From the NCBI RefSeq assembly GCF_003390395.1, contig NZ_QUOV01000001.1:2542001-2606000 (forward strand): a DNA stretch of 64,000 bases. Direction: 5' to 3'. The notes below the pieces were generated by a model. That model was not told the origin of the DNA. It made no database searches and saw only the letters and a program-made list of their open reading frames with translations. The translations under genes and the position numbers were made by a program. Source of the stretch: Thalassotalea euphylliae. GTDB taxonomy: Bacteria > Pseudomonadota > Gammaproteobacteria > Enterobacterales > Alteromonadaceae. Numbering within the stretch: position 1 is the stretch's first letter; each line of letters opens with the position of its first letter. Shown piece by piece: positions 44,987 to 55,681 of this stretch.

Positions 44987-46888
44987 CTAGCGTAATTTGG
45001 GATTTTTTGGATAAAACTTATCTGGCAACTGACTAATATGTTCAAAAAACCGCGTATCTTTATAGGGTAGCTTCATAAAGCCAGATATGCCTAAGCCACT
45101 AATATTTGGTAACAGTTTTAGAATATTATGAAGGTGTTTAGTGAATTCCGCTTGTTTTTCATGATTCAGTAGCATCAGGTAGCTATGAATTTTAAGGTGA
45201 GTTGGTAATACTTCGAAAATAATACAGCCGGTATGATGAATTAGGTTCATTTTGGCAAGCTCTGCCATGATTTCATCAGGTAGGCGCAAGTATTCATCTG
45301 GGTCTTTACCGTCTTCAAAATAGGAGTGAAGCCTAGTTTCATCATCAAGTTCTGGTACGACACTGACATCAAAAGGAATGGTCATTTTCTCATTGGCGAT
45401 AAACGGCTCTTGTTCGTTTTCTCGCTCAATGTGCAAGGTAGTACGGGCATTGAATAAACAGCTTTTAAACATACCGATGCGAAATATGCCTTGCGCTAAA
45501 TAAATCATGTTATTGACGGCGCTTTGAAAAGACTTTTTCAGTGATGGATCAAACAGCGTTAAATTGGAATCGATATAAACACCTTCTTTTTGCCAGCGCA
45601 CTGCTAAACCACCAACAACCGGAAAATTACCCAGCCGACTAACTGCAGCAACAAAGGCTTTTTCGTTATCTCCCATACCGCTCAGATAGTTTTTATAATA
45701 TTTTTCTAACTGGGCATCATCGACATCCGTTAAAGAGTCATCATCACTTTGCTCGCGTAAAAAAGATTTTCGCGAGCCATAAACAACCGTATCGATTAGC
45801 GCTTCACTATTTCTCACCCAAACCGGAATTAATGGTTCAATTAATGGTTCTGTGGGCTTTTCTGCGAGTACTAATTTCTTAAAAAAGCCTATTTGCTTTA
45901 GAAAGTAATCGCCCGCTTGCTGCCTTGTTTTCATATCTTCACTCAACATACCGTCGAGCACTTGCGCCAGCGGCTTAGGCAAGCCTAAACTGCTGGCGGG
46001 GATCACTTGTTTGCCATAACGGCTAGATTGGCCTGACGCAAGCGCATATAAAGTAGCAGCGGCTCCTTGCTCGTCAAAACGAGGGCTGGAAAGCTCCCCA
46101 TTGATTTGCTCTGGCCCGATAAAATAAATATCACCTAAGCGAGCATTGGTATGCTGCAAATCACCACTCATTAAATCCATGACATTATTCGCAGTAGTCT
46201 GCCCCTGCGCGTCTATCTGTGCGTAAACAGCTGAGCCCCAGTCCACTAAGTGCAGTTGCCCTGTATGCTCATCGAACACTAAATTAGACGGCTTAATATC
46301 GCCGTGCACAATTGGCTTAGCCTCACCATTTTGTTTAGCGCCACGCAAATACGTTAATAGCTCAATCAGCTGAATCGCGAACTGTACTATTTGTTCGGGA
46401 GGGAGTGGCCCGTGCTGATGGGAGTATTGTTCGAGGTTAATTCCCGGTGCCCTTGTCATTTGCACCACAGATTGACGCTTTATTTTTCGATATTCGATAA
46501 CCTTTGGCACTTGCGGATGACAAATTTGGCGCTGCATATGCGCTTCTTCTTCGAACCTGTCTTGTACATGTTGGGGTAAGGTCAATCGAGAAAACTTAAA
46601 CACAAAGTCTTGTAACTGATGGCTAGCTTGTTGCTCGTGTTTGTCTTGCTGTTTTTGATGTTCTGGGTTTTGATGATCTGGCAAGGCTTCTCCTTGACCC
46701 GAAAACACAAAACCATAGGCTCCTTTACCTATCAATTCGATATTGCTGTAACCCAACAGATTTAACTGCTGCTGGCACAATTCAACCCAAGTCTTTAACT
46801 TGGTCGCATCTTTATGACTTAGCAAATAGATGGATTGCTCTTCGGCAATATAAAAGTGTTGTAGTTTTTTTCTTGTCACATTCGCCAA
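44987..46888 (-). CDS. Ser/Thr protein kinase with a large uncharacterised C-terminal region
   Basis: 633 aa. Hanks-type kinase domain (about 48-330): glycine loop GKGAYGFVF (54-62), catalytic Lys98 in VFKFS, catalytic loop HGDIKPSN (195-202), metal motif DWG (216-218) in place of DFG. A Gln/His-rich insert (about 66-92) lies between the glycine loop and the lysine. Residues about 350-633 form a second region with no membrane helix, a conserved-looking FEVLPTHLKIHSYLMLLNH and a basic C-terminus; I do not recognise it. Probably cytosolic. No phosphatase or forkhead partner is nearby; the VOC gene follows 41 bases later. Confidence 0.85.
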   Translation of the reverse strand: MANVTRKKLQHFYIAEEQSIYLLSHKDATKLKTWVELCQQQLNLLGYSNIELIGKGAYGFVFSGQGEALPDHQNPEHQKQQDKHEQQASHQLQDFVFKFSRLTLPQHVQDRFEEEAHMQRQICHPQVPKVIEYRKIKRQSVVQMTRAPGINLEQYSHQHGPLPPEQIVQFAIQLIELLTYLRGAKQNGEAKPIVHGDIKPSNLVFDEHTGQLHLVDWGSAVYAQIDAQGQTTANNVMDLMSGDLQHTNARLGDIYFIGPEQINGELSSPRFDEQGAAATLYALASGQSSRYGKQVIPASSLGLPKPLAQVLDGMLSEDMKTRQQAGDYFLKQIGFFKKLVLAEKPTEPLIEPLIPVWVRNSEALIDTVVYGSRKSFLREQSDDDSLTDVDDAQLEKYYKNYLSGMGDNEKAFVAAVSRLGNFPVVGGLAVRWQKEGVYIDSNLTLFDPSLKKSFQSAVNNMIYLAQGIFRIGMFKSCLFNARTTLHIERENEQEPFIANEKMTIPFDVSVVPELDDETRLHSYFEDGKDPDEYLRLPDEIMAELAKMNLIHHTGCIIFEVLPTHLKIHSYLMLLNHEKQAEFTKHLHNILKLLPNISGLGISGFMKLPYKDTRFFEHISQLPDKFYPKNPKLR

Positions 46889-47364
46889 TCGTTATCGAAA
46901 TCTATTAGACAAAGACTATGCTTAGTCTTCAATAAATTAAGCGCGTTTAAGCACACTTCTTGGTTTGCACTATATAATTATTAGGTAATTGTTAGGTAAC
47001 TATTAGACAACTAGATTGTTCATTAGCATGCTTTTTGTCAACGCTATTAACTCTAAGCTGAGCAGCCGAGCATCGCAAAAGCGCATCTGGTAATAACAGA
47101 GTGTCACAACAACTTCATTTCCATCGTCACATAACTGTCATAAAGCCAAGCTAACATATGCCCCGTTGGATAAGTTACTGCTGGCCAATATTCTGACTCA
47201 GTATTGCTATCCAACATTGTTATCCAATAATAAAGAGTAAGGTAACCAAACTTATTGTTTAATTGTTGTTCTTTTATTCTTTATTGGATTCTTTCTGGAC
47301 ATTAATCCCAGCGCACTTTTCTATGCGATAGCTTCCTTGTAATCGCTGCGAAAAGCTCGCCTTT
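46889..47364. other. Intergenic region with a Pho-box-like pair
   Basis: No coding gene of useful size. At 47124-47145 two 11-base units, TCGTCACATAA and CTGTCATAAAG, lie in tandem and resemble the PhoB box. A plus-strand transcript would run to the strong terminator at 47365. Immediate repeats of TTAGGTAA/TTAG occur at 46980-47010. What, if anything, is transcribed is unknown. Confidence 0.35.
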
Positions 47365-47399
47365 AGCTCTGCTAAGCACTACTTAGCAGAGCTTTTTTT
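47365..47399 (+). terminator. Strong plus-strand terminator without a known upstream gene
   Basis: AGCTCTGCTAAG-CACTA-CTTAGCAGAGCT, a 12-bp perfect stem followed by TTTTTT. In the plus direction there is no annotated gene upstream in this gap, which points to an unannotated RNA or small gene. In the other direction it lacks a T-run. Confidence 0.85.
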
Positions 47400-47442
47400 G
47401 CCTAGTTTTTTTTGCTAGCCTTTTTTTTGCAAATAATGCACG

Positions 47443-49293
47443 CTAGCGAAGATTTACTAGCATTTGGTTTGGATTTTCGAGAAGCGCTTTCCATGCATTA
47501 GTAAACCGTGCAATCGTGCCGCCATCGATTACGCGGTGATCACCAGACCAACTAATTTGCATAATTTCGCGCGCTTCCACTTCCCCATTTTCATTGAAAC
47601 GCGGTAACTTTTGCACTTTACCCAAAGCGACAATTGCGACTTCTGGTTTATTAATAATTGGAGTTGCGACAGTGCCACCTATCGCACCAATGTTGGAAAT
47701 AGAGATAGTTCCGCCGGTCAAATCTTTTAGGCTAACGCGCCCTGCCCGCGCCTGCTCAGTTAACCTAGCAATATCTGACGCCAACTCTAAAATAGATTTT
47801 GTTTGTGCTTGTTTTACATTTGGCACTAACAAGCCGACTTTCGAATCTACTGCCATGCCGATATTGTGATCTTCAAAATAGGTGATCTCACTGCAATCAT
47901 CGTTAACTTGAGTATTCATCAGTGGAAACTCAGTAAGTGCCATAGACATCGCCTTCATAAAAAATGGCATCAAAGTCAGTTTGACATCTTGTTTAGCGTA
48001 TTGTGTTTTTAGTTGCTGACGTAGCGCGATTAACTCTGTCAAATCTAGCTCTTCACAATAGGTAAAGTGAGGAATGCTAGTAACGGAATCAACCATGGCT
48101 TTCGCCATCGCCGCTTTAACACCGCGAATTGCCTCAACACGCTTACCACCAACAGTAGTTGACTTACTGCTAATAGATTCTGGCTGACCAGTTTGCACAG
48201 GAATAGCATGCGCCTGCTCCGCTTTTGCCTCGCTAAAACGAATAACGTCTTCCTTATATACCCGACCTTTTTTACCAGAACCCGGCACTTGATGAATATT
48301 AATGTCTAGTTCTCGAGCAACACGTCTAACCGCAGGGCTAGCCAGAGCTTTTTTACCATTTTTCGCAATATCAGTACTGGCAATTTGTGCGGAGCTTTTT
48401 CCTGCGAAAGTGGCACTCTCTTGGTTTTTACTTTGTTGTTTTTGACTTTTTTGATTGGTAATTGCTGGCTGAATACCTGCCTGATGATTTTCGTTAGCGG
48501 TTTCAGGTAGCTTATCTTTTTCCTTTTTGTTGTCATCATCATGGCTAACAACATTGCCACTTGGCGCAATAGCAAAAAGTGGCGCATGAACTTTGGCAAT
48601 ATCACCTTTGGCATAATAAAGCTTAACGACAGTGCCAGCACAAATTGCCGGGATCTGCACAAGTGCCTTATCTGTCATCACATCAGCAACAGGTTGATCT
48701 TCCTCAATCACATCACCTTCAGCCACTAACCATTCAACAATTTCACACTCAACAATGCCTTCACCAATATCAGGTAAAATAAAGTCTTCTGAGATGCCCG
48801 CAGATTGCGGTTCATTGGCAGCAATCATATTCGCTGAATCTAACGGTTCATCTATCTGCTGTTCGTCGCTTGCGACTTCATCAGAAACCAAAGACTCTAA
48901 TAGGTTTAAGCCAGCATCCAATAATTGCGAGCCTTTAACACCCTCATTTGTTTTTTGCTTGGCGAGCGAGGTTGCTTGATGAGTTTCAGGCATTGCGCCA
49001 ACGCCATTTGAATCATTGTCAGCACTTGTTGTATTACCATCTAAAGGTGTCATGGCAACCGGCGTCATTGCAAACAAAGGCTCATGTACTTTGGCAATAT
49101 CGCCTTGCTGATAATATAGTTTGTCGACCACGCCAGCATGCATGGCGGGAATTTGCACTAAAGCTTTATCTGTCATCACATCGGCAATGGGTTGATCTTC
49201 TTCAATCTTCTCACCCTCTGCGACCAACCATTCCACTAATTCGCATTCGACAATGCCTTCGCCAATGTCCGGTAAAATAAAATCTATGCTCAT
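47443..49293 (-). CDS. Dihydrolipoamide acyltransferase (E2) of a 2-oxoacid dehydrogenase
   Basis: 616 aa. Two lipoyl domains (about 1-80 and 168-250), each with the lipoylated lysine in DVMTDKALVQIPA. They are linked by Gln/Asn/Ser-rich segments. A peripheral subunit-binding domain follows (about 318-352: ASPAVRRVARELDINIHQV), then the acyltransferase core (about 385-616) with the active-site GDHRVIDGGT. The operon partners and TDKA-type lipoyl sites favour the branched-chain (Bkd) complex; a pyruvate complex is possible. It is last in the E1alpha-E1beta-E2 operon. No E3 gene is present, so a shared Lpd encoded elsewhere is likely. Confidence 0.92.
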   Translation of the reverse strand: MSIDFILPDIGEGIVECELVEWLVAEGEKIEEDQPIADVMTDKALVQIPAMHAGVVDKLYYQQGDIAKVHEPLFAMTPVAMTPLDGNTTSADNDSNGVGAMPETHQATSLAKQKTNEGVKGSQLLDAGLNLLESLVSDEVASDEQQIDEPLDSANMIAANEPQSAGISEDFILPDIGEGIVECEIVEWLVAEGDVIEEDQPVADVMTDKALVQIPAICAGTVVKLYYAKGDIAKVHAPLFAIAPSGNVVSHDDDNKKEKDKLPETANENHQAGIQPAITNQKSQKQQSKNQESATFAGKSSAQIASTDIAKNGKKALASPAVRRVARELDINIHQVPGSGKKGRVYKEDVIRFSEAKAEQAHAIPVQTGQPESISSKSTTVGGKRVEAIRGVKAAMAKAMVDSVTSIPHFTYCEELDLTELIALRQQLKTQYAKQDVKLTLMPFFMKAMSMALTEFPLMNTQVNDDCSEITYFEDHNIGMAVDSKVGLLVPNVKQAQTKSILELASDIARLTEQARAGRVSLKDLTGGTISISNIGAIGGTVATPIINKPEVAIVALGKVQKLPRFNENGEVEAREIMQISWSGDHRVIDGGTIARFTNAWKALLENPNQMLVNLR

Positions 49294-49307
49294 TTGCTAC
49301 CCTACCT

Positions 49308-50285
49308 CTAGTACTGCACGCTGCGTTTAATGGCTTCAAAAATCTTGAGATGATCTGCCATATGTTCTTTTTCAAGCGATAGTGGATACGGCGTATCAAC
49401 ACCGCAAACTCGTGCTATTGGTGACTCTAAATGCAAAAAACACTCATGTTGAATAGTCGCCGCCACTTCGCCAGCAAAGCCACCCGTAATTGGTGCTTCA
49501 TGGCTAATTAACAATCGCCCCGTTTTCATCACAGATTGAGCGACGGTTTCCACATCCCAAGGCAGAATAGAACGCAAGTCGATTAGTTCACACGAAATCC
49601 TCTCATTAGCAGCCAACTCCGCTGCTTTTTCAATAACTTCCATTTGTGCCCCCCAACCAAGTAGGGTGATATCACTTCCTTGGCTGATCACTTCGGCTTT
49701 ACCGATAGGCAACTGGTAATCGTCTTCTGGTACCTCTCCTACTGAGGCACGGTACAAACGTTTAGGTTCAAAGAAAATCACTGGGTTGTCATCGCGAATT
49801 GACGCCAACAACAGTCCCTTTGCTTGATACGGGTTGCGCGGTACAACAATTTTTAAACCGGGCGTGTGAGCAAAATATGCCTCTGGCGATTGACTGTGAT
49901 ACAAGCCGCCGGCAATACCACCACCATAGGGGGTGCGGATGGTAAGCCGACCGACATTGAATTCATTACCACTGCGGTAACGAAACTTGGCAGATTCATT
50001 CACAATTTGATCAAACGCGGGGAAGATATAGTCAGCAAATTGTATTTCCGCGACCGGACGACTGCCTTGCGCAGCTAAACCATTGGCAAAACCAACAATC
50101 CCCTGCTCCGCAAGTGGCGTATTAAAACAGCGCGCTTTGCCATATTTCTCTTGCAAGCCAGAAGTTGCTCGAAAAACGCCACCAAAGTGACCAACGTCTT
50201 CACCAAAGCACAAAGTGCTATCGTCTTCGGCCATGGCGATATCAAGCGCGTTATTGACCGCTTGCAATAAATTCATTTGCGCCAT
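49308..50285 (-). CDS. 2-oxoacid dehydrogenase E1 beta subunit
   Basis: 325 aa, transketolase-like pyrimidine and C-terminal domains. Motifs: [36 protein letters not shown] (with the conserved TPP-activating Glu), and the C-terminal [18 protein letters not shown]. It pairs with E1alpha for TPP-dependent decarboxylation. It starts two bases after the E1alpha stop and ends 14 bases before E2. Confidence 0.95.
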   Translation of the reverse strand: MAQMNLLQAVNNALDIAMAEDDSTLCFGEDVGHFGGVFRATSGLQEKYGKARCFNTPLAEQGIVGFANGLAAQGSRPVAEIQFADYIFPAFDQIVNESAKFRYRSGNEFNVGRLTIRTPYGGGIAGGLYHSQSPEAYFAHTPGLKIVVPRNPYQAKGLLLASIRDDNPVIFFEPKRLYRASVGEVPEDDYQLPIGKAEVISQGSDITLLGWGAQMEVIEKAAELAANERISCELIDLRSILPWDVETVAQSVMKTGRLLISHEAPITGGFAGEVAATIQHECFLHLESPIARVCGVDTPYPLSLEKEHMADHLKIFEAIKRSVQY

Positions 50286-50287
50286 GG

Positions 50288-51484
50288 TTAAAATCTCCCT
50301 GCGGTAAACGGATAGGCTTCTGGATATTTGTTAATGTGTTCTTTCAGCTCGGCTAATTGTTTTTCGAGGTGTTTCGGCACTTGGTCATACACATCGGTGA
50401 CTAAGTCTTCAACTGGTGGTTTTGCGATTTTTTCTGCGACTTTTACCGCCGCTAGAATTTCTTCGCGCAAAGATTCATATAACGCTTTGTCACGTGCTTC
50501 ATCCCACCACTTTTGGTTTATTAACCAAGTTTTAAAACGCGCAATGGGATCGTGCGCTTGCCATTTCGCTTCTTCTTCTTTGCTGCGATAGCCCGATGGA
50601 TCATCTGATGTTGAATGGGCGCCCAAGCGATAAGACATCGCCTCGATAAGCACAGGTGCTTGGTGCTCTAGCGCGTAACTGCGTGCCAACTGCATGGCTT
50701 TCATTACCGCCAAAACGTCATTACCGTCTATGCGGATCGTTTTCATGCCATAACCGACACCACGCGAGGCAATACCATTACCCACATATTGCTCATCAGA
50801 TGGTGTTGAAATGGCGTAGCCATTGTTTCGACAAAAGAAAATAACGGGGGCTTGATGAACGGCTGCCATATTCAGGCCAGCATGAAAATCACCTTCTGAT
50901 GCCGCACCTTCACCAAACATACACAAGGTTACGGCGTCTTTTCCTTGCAGTTTTTGGCCATAAGCATAACCGGCCGCTTGTGGAATTTGTGTGCCTAGCG
51001 GTGATGATATCGTCATGTAGTTTAATTCATTAGAGCCGTAATGAATCGGCATTTGACGACCTTTACCTAGATCTTTTTCGTTTGAAAACATTTGATTCAT
51101 AAAGTCTTCTAAGGAAAAACCGCGGTAAATTAAACAGCCTTGCTCGCGATACTGCGCCATAATCATATCTTGCGGTTCTAACGCCGCTGCGCCGCCAACT
51201 GTCGTTGCTTCCTCCCCTAAGGCGGTCATGTAAAAACTAATGCGCCCCTGACGCTGGGCGGCAATCATGCGCTCGTCAAGCACACGATGAAAGGCAAATG
51301 CACGGTAAACCTTTTCAGCTTTTGCTTGATCAAGCTCAGGTAAATCGGCACTCGGGTAAAGCGAGCCGTCTTCTTTTAGGATCTTTAAAATAGGAATAGC
51401 AACTGAATGGCCATCGATAAAGGCCGGACTATGAACCTCAGCACCGCTTGGGTACTTTTCAGGCATATGTGTTCTAGCGTTCAT
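50288..51484 (-). CDS. 2-oxoacid dehydrogenase E1 alpha subunit
   Basis: 398 aa. TPP-binding motif [20 protein letters not shown]...NNGYAIS (about 190-225) and the phosphorylation-loop-like [18 protein letters not shown]. The N-terminal extension (about 55 aa with [19 protein letters not shown]) is typical of branched-chain 2-oxoacid dehydrogenase alpha subunits. First gene of the operon; the long upstream gap should contain its promoter. Confidence 0.93.
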   Translation of the reverse strand: MNARTHMPEKYPSGAEVHSPAFIDGHSVAIPILKILKEDGSLYPSADLPELDQAKAEKVYRAFAFHRVLDERMIAAQRQGRISFYMTALGEEATTVGGAAALEPQDMIMAQYREQGCLIYRGFSLEDFMNQMFSNEKDLGKGRQMPIHYGSNELNYMTISSPLGTQIPQAAGYAYGQKLQGKDAVTLCMFGEGAASEGDFHAGLNMAAVHQAPVIFFCRNNGYAISTPSDEQYVGNGIASRGVGYGMKTIRIDGNDVLAVMKAMQLARSYALEHQAPVLIEAMSYRLGAHSTSDDPSGYRSKEEEAKWQAHDPIARFKTWLINQKWWDEARDKALYESLREEILAAVKVAEKIAKPPVEDLVTDVYDQVPKHLEKQLAELKEHINKYPEAYPFTAGRF

Positions 51485-52027
51485 ATTGTTCTCTTGTTTA
51501 GGCAGGCCATAACCGCCAATTTGGGGTTATGTCCTGCATTTCACTACAGAGCCGCCGCACTCATCACTAGGCTTATACCCAGCGTAGTAATAAGTATAGT
51601 TAACTCAATGAAACTTCAGCTAATTGCCAGAAATATCACGAGCTAAGGCCAAGCCTGTCATTATTATTTTGCTAGGCCTTTGATGTTTCTAACTACACCT
51701 AAATACGCTGTATAGCGGCCGCACTTTAGTTCTTAATGACTTTAGGGTGCAGACGCTTATTCAGTGAGTTAACGAGTTATATTTTTGAATGTGTTAACTG
51801 CCTGATTCCTCGTTCGTTATAGCCTTATTTTTTAATTATGTGGCTGACGAATACGAGTGCATTGGCTGCTCTGTAGTATCGCTTGTTGTAACGGCTAAAA
51901 ATTTACCTTTACGTAAACTTACATTCAAGAGAGTGGCGAGAGTGAGATGTTTGTGAGCAGAAAATTTGAACAGAAATGTTTACACTTAAGTAAGTTAAGT
52001 CAGTTTATATATCGCTGTGAAAGAATG
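51485..52027. other. Intergenic region upstream of the E1alpha operon
   Basis: 543 bases without a supported gene. It must hold the minus-strand promoter of the dehydrogenase operon near 51485-51560. A dyad AAGGCC...GGCCTT (51644-51681) and A/T-rich stretches are seen. An 88-codon frame starting at 51947 has no recognisable content and runs into the astE antisense strand. Confidence 0.5.
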
Positions 52028-52053
52028 AAAAAAGCCCCGGAAAATGGGGCTTT
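52028..52053 (-). terminator. astE terminator
   Basis: AAAGCCCC-7-GGGGCTTT; on the minus strand it is followed by TTTTC, 28 bases after the astE stop. Confidence 0.88.
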
Positions 52054-52080
52054 AAACGCTGTTGAAAGGCTGATAATATG

Positions 52081-53214
52081 CTACGCAATGGTCGTTGGTT
52101 TTACCGTCAGTAATGCGCGTTGGCCAAGTGCCACATTCGCATTTGGGAAGATGATAGCTTCCCCTTGTGTGCGTACTTTATGTTCAATATCGCCATCGGT
52201 GGCAAGCACATAGCCAACTGGAAAATCAGTAAAGTTTTCCGCGTCATCTGCAAAGTTTAAGACAAAATCTTTCGTTTGTTTGTTGATGGTTTGATCAATT
52301 TCAAAAATATCAAATGTGCTTTCGTCATACTCCGCTAGCTCAAGCGGCTGACCTGAAACAAATTTCGTTAATGTCTCTTTCACTTTGGTGAATTTAGCCA
52401 TATCGTTTTGACCAAATGGCATAACTTTGCCCAGCTCTACAGTAAATGCATCGGCGCCAAAGTTATTTGAAGAAAAATAGCTAAACGTGGTTGTCGGAGA
52501 ATGAGACAATAAAATAGTTGAAACATCACATGCTTGTAAGAAGCAAAGTTGCGACTTCTTCCAAGGCTTACCGTGTCTAAACGGATAAACCGCAAACTTA
52601 TCGTTTTTTGAGCCGCGAATGGCGGTGTGCAAGTCATAGTGGTAACGCTCGCGTTCACCATCTTCGCAAAGGTTGTGCTCTGCTAATTGGGTAAAGAAGT
52701 TAGTTACCGCTTGCTCGAGTGCTTTTGCGCGATCGCGCTCTTTATTTCGAACATCACCTTCGCTATGTGCACCCGAAAACAGTCGATTAAGGTTCTCTTC
52801 AACAAAACGCTCAGCAATATTCATCGCCGCAGGGTTACCAAATAAAAATAATACACGCTCAGCTAACGCCAATTCACCTTTGATTAACTGCCCAATGATG
52901 TCAGCGCATATTTCGATTGGCGCTGTTTCATTGCCATGAACGGCGCTCGATAAAACAATGTCTTTTTTAGTTTTTCTGTCGATAGGCTCAAAAGTAATGA
53001 TGCCTGTATCAAGCACAGAGACAAGTGACTTAGTGTTTGAAGCTTGATGGGTTACTTCGAAACTAAAAGGTGCAGGAATTGACCATTCATGGTTGCGTGT
53101 TAGTGATAAAAAGTCACCGCTTTGTTGTAATTGCTGTTTCATAGACTCAGAGATAGGTTGCGTTACGTTAGATGATGGGCTCACGATTGCTCTTCTGTGT
53201 AGTAATTTTGACAT
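52081..53214 (-). CDS. astE: Succinylglutamate desuccinylase AstE
   Basis: 377 aa from the ATG at 53214 (the TTG one codon before is less likely). Zinc-dependent carboxypeptidase-like fold: VLSSAVHGNETAPIEI gives the first His and Glu ligands (about 90-105), DLHTAIRGSKN gives the third His, and the catalytic Glu is in the later FTVELGKVMPFG. It releases succinate and glutamate in the last step of the arginine succinyltransferase pathway. The other ast genes are not adjacent here. The N-terminus is about 30 aa longer than the E. coli protein; a start at Met26 is possible. Confidence 0.9.
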   Translation of the reverse strand: MSKLLHRRAIVSPSSNVTQPISESMKQQLQQSGDFLSLTRNHEWSIPAPFSFEVTHQASNTKSLVSVLDTGIITFEPIDRKTKKDIVLSSAVHGNETAPIEICADIIGQLIKGELALAERVLFLFGNPAAMNIAERFVEENLNRLFSGAHSEGDVRNKERDRAKALEQAVTNFFTQLAEHNLCEDGERERYHYDLHTAIRGSKNDKFAVYPFRHGKPWKKSQLCFLQACDVSTILLSHSPTTTFSYFSSNNFGADAFTVELGKVMPFGQNDMAKFTKVKETLTKFVSGQPLELAEYDESTFDIFEIDQTINKQTKDFVLNFADDAENFTDFPVGYVLATDGDIEHKVRTQGEAIIFPNANVALGQRALLTVKPTTIA

Positions 53215-53406
53215 CAATGGCTAGTTGATACTACTAACCACGTTGGGAGAATAATTGCAGCCTTATTGTATTCGATAGCATAGCGCTGCGAAAGGATAGT
53301 TAGCGTAATGGAAGAGCCGGCGCGCGGAGAGCTTGAACGGAATTGTTTACGTTTTTGCTTTTTTTGCTGTTTTGCTGTTTTGCTGTTTTCTGCACTAAGC
53401 CTGGCA

Positions 53407-53733
53407 CTAGTGAGTAAAGAAATAGCTTTCCATCATTGACTGTGCTTGCTCAATGTCCAAGCTGACAATTGCTACGCGCTCTTTGCGATGAATGTCCCCA
53501 GCTTTATTGCCATAAGCGACTTCTACTTGCTCTGGTTCGATATCCGGCAGTAAAAACACGATTTTCTTATCAAGTGACGGAGCATCTATGGTAATCGCAT
53601 CCGCTGCCATGCCTTGTTGGCGAAGTGTCTTATCAATAATGCCCATTAACGTATCCAAGCGCTGATGTTTTGCCATCAGCGCATCGTTTGCTTTGGCAAT
53701 CACCTCAGCAAAGGCAGAAAGTTTGGGAGACAT
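53407..53733 (-). CDS. Hypothetical protein coupled to pgm
   Basis: 108 aa, soluble, predicted helical N-terminus (SPKLSAFAEVIAKANDALMAKHQRLDTLMG) and a beta-rich middle (KKIVFLLPDIEPEQVEVAYGN). Its start overlaps the pgm stop, so the pair is translationally coupled. I do not recognise a named family; a small conserved partner of phosphoglucomutase is possible. It is followed by about 190 bases before astE. Confidence 0.7.
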   Translation of the reverse strand: MSPKLSAFAEVIAKANDALMAKHQRLDTLMGIIDKTLRQQGMAADAITIDAPSLDKKIVFLLPDIEPEQVEVAYGNKAGDIHRKERVAIVSLDIEQAQSMMESYFFTH

Positions 53734-55379
53734 TAGATCCCTGCCTTGGCAAAAATATTGCTGACCATTACTTGCGCATCAGCAATAATTTGCTGCAAAT
53801 GATCCTCATCAATAAAGCTTTCAGCGTAGATTTTATAGATTTCTTCTGTCCCTGATGGGCGCGCTGCAAACCAACCATTGGCGGTTTCTACCTTAAGGCC
53901 ACCAATTGCTGCATTGTTACCCGGTGCATGACTGAGTTTACTTACGATAGGCTCGCCTGCAAGCTCAGTGGCGGTAATTGATTCAGGCTGTAATTGGGTT
54001 AACACAGCTTTTTGCTTGGCATTAGCAACCGCCTCAACGCGGCCATAACTTGGTGTTCCGAGTTTTTCGGCAAGCGCAAGGAAATGCTGATAAGGATCTT
54101 TGCCCGTTACCGCTAAAATTTCTGCCGCTAATAATGCCATAATGAAGCCGTCTTTATCCGTTGTCCAACAGCTACCGTCGCGGGCTATAAAAGATGCACC
54201 AGCACTTTCTTCACCACCAAAGGCATAACTTGCTTGATGCAAACCATCAACAAACCATTTAAAGCCTACTGGCACTTCTGATAATTGCTTACCTAAGTCT
54301 TTAGCAACTCGGTCAATTAAAGAGCTTGAAACAAGGGTTTTGCCTATTTTGGCACTTTCTGGCCAGTCTCGGTGTGTCATTAAATAATGAATTGAAACCG
54401 CTAAATAGTGATTTGGATTCATTAAACCACCAGACTTAGTGACAATGCCATGACGATCAAAGTCAGGATCATTGCCCACGGCAACGTCAAATTCATCTTT
54501 TAGCGAAATTAAGCCCGCCATCGCATAAGGTGAAGAACAGTCCATGCGGATTTTGCCATCTTTATCAAGTGGCATAAACGCAAAGCTTGGATCAACAGCT
54601 TTGTTTACGACCTCAATATTGATGCCATAGCGTTTAGCAATTGCTGGCCAGTAATCAATACCTGAGCCACCTAGTGGGTCAACACCAATAGTAACACCGG
54701 CTTTTGCAATCGCTTGCATATCGAGCACTTGGTCTAGTTGTTCAATATATTCCGTGACAAAATCACGTTTGATTAAACGTTCAGAAGCCATTGCCTCGCT
54801 AAGTGGTAAATCAAGTACATCTTCTAAATCGGCAGCCAGAATTTCGTTGGCGCGAGCTTCTATTTGCTTGGTAATTTCACCCTCAGCTGGCCCGCCATGT
54901 GGTGGGTTGTACTTAATACCACCGTCTTGAGGTGGATTATGTGATGGAGTAATAATCAAGCCATCAGCAACTGTGTCTTGTGTTTTGTTGTGGCTAATAA
55001 TTAAACGAGAAATCACTGGCGTTGGAGTAAAGCCTAAATCTTGCTGAACAACAACATCTACATCATTAGCGATAAGTACACTGAGTGCGGAATTAAAAGC
55101 AGGTTCAGATAGCGCATGCGTGTCTTTACCAAGATACAGTGGCCCAGTAAAACCTTGAGCCTTGCGGTACTCCACGACAGCCTGACATATGGCTAAAATA
55201 TGGTACTCATTAAAACTTGCTTTTAATGAGCTACCGCGATGACCAGAAGTACCAAAACTCACCTTTTGTGCAGCGATACTACTATCAGGTTGCGTGAAAA
55301 AGTAATCCGAAACTACTTTTGCGATGTTAATTCGGTCTTCTGGTAAAGATACTTGGCCTGCTCGTTCATGTACCGTCAT
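53733..55379 (-). CDS. pgm: Phosphoglucomutase (alpha-D-glucose phosphate-specific)
   Basis: 548 aa, four-domain alpha-D-phosphohexomutase. Phosphoserine loop [15 protein letters not shown], magnesium loop DPDFDRHG, sugar-binding GEESAGASF, phosphate-binding [14 protein letters not shown] near the C-terminus. It interconverts glucose-1-phosphate and glucose-6-phosphate for glycogen and nucleotide sugars. It is close to seqA, as in E. coli. Confidence 0.97.
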   Translation of the reverse strand: MTVHERAGQVSLPEDRINIAKVVSDYFFTQPDSSIAAQKVSFGTSGHRGSSLKASFNEYHILAICQAVVEYRKAQGFTGPLYLGKDTHALSEPAFNSALSVLIANDVDVVVQQDLGFTPTPVISRLIISHNKTQDTVADGLIITPSHNPPQDGGIKYNPPHGGPAEGEITKQIEARANEILAADLEDVLDLPLSEAMASERLIKRDFVTEYIEQLDQVLDMQAIAKAGVTIGVDPLGGSGIDYWPAIAKRYGINIEVVNKAVDPSFAFMPLDKDGKIRMDCSSPYAMAGLISLKDEFDVAVGNDPDFDRHGIVTKSGGLMNPNHYLAVSIHYLMTHRDWPESAKIGKTLVSSSLIDRVAKDLGKQLSEVPVGFKWFVDGLHQASYAFGGEESAGASFIARDGSCWTTDKDGFIMALLAAEILAVTGKDPYQHFLALAEKLGTPSYGRVEAVANAKQKAVLTQLQPESITATELAGEPIVSKLSHAPGNNAAIGGLKVETANGWFAARPSGTEEIYKIYAESFIDEDHLQQIIADAQVMVSNIFAKAGI

Positions 55380-55445
55380 GTTGTTCCCTTAATTCTTCCC
55401 TTCACTTTCCCCTAGCAGGGACTCAAGTGTTCGTGCTTAATTTTT

Positions 55446-55487
55446 GGTGACTAACTCTTGGTCACTAACTCTTAGTGACCAACTCTT
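55446..55487 (+). repeat. Three 14-bp tandem repeats upstream of pgm
   Basis: GGTGACTAACTCTT, GGTCACTAACTCTT and AGTGACCAACTCTT follow each other directly. They lie in the 302-base gap between seqA and pgm, about 70 bases before the pgm start. The remainder of the gap (55488-55681) shows nothing I can name. Confidence 0.75.
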
Positions 55488-55681
55488 AGCAAATAGCGTT
55501 TAGCACTTAATTCTTTATGTTAGAGAAATAAGTTAGTTTTGGTGTTTGAATACTATCGTCTTTCAATACATTAAATAATGATTGGCAACCTGACACGGGT
55601 TATTTATGTGTTGCTTATCTCTAGCCACTTTACCCGTTCACTTTGCCTATTTGCCTTAGTCTTACACCTTACTCATACACT

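Noticed and set aside
51947..52213. 88-codon plus-strand frame
   Set aside because: It runs through the astE terminator hairpin and into the antisense of astE, with no recognisable content.
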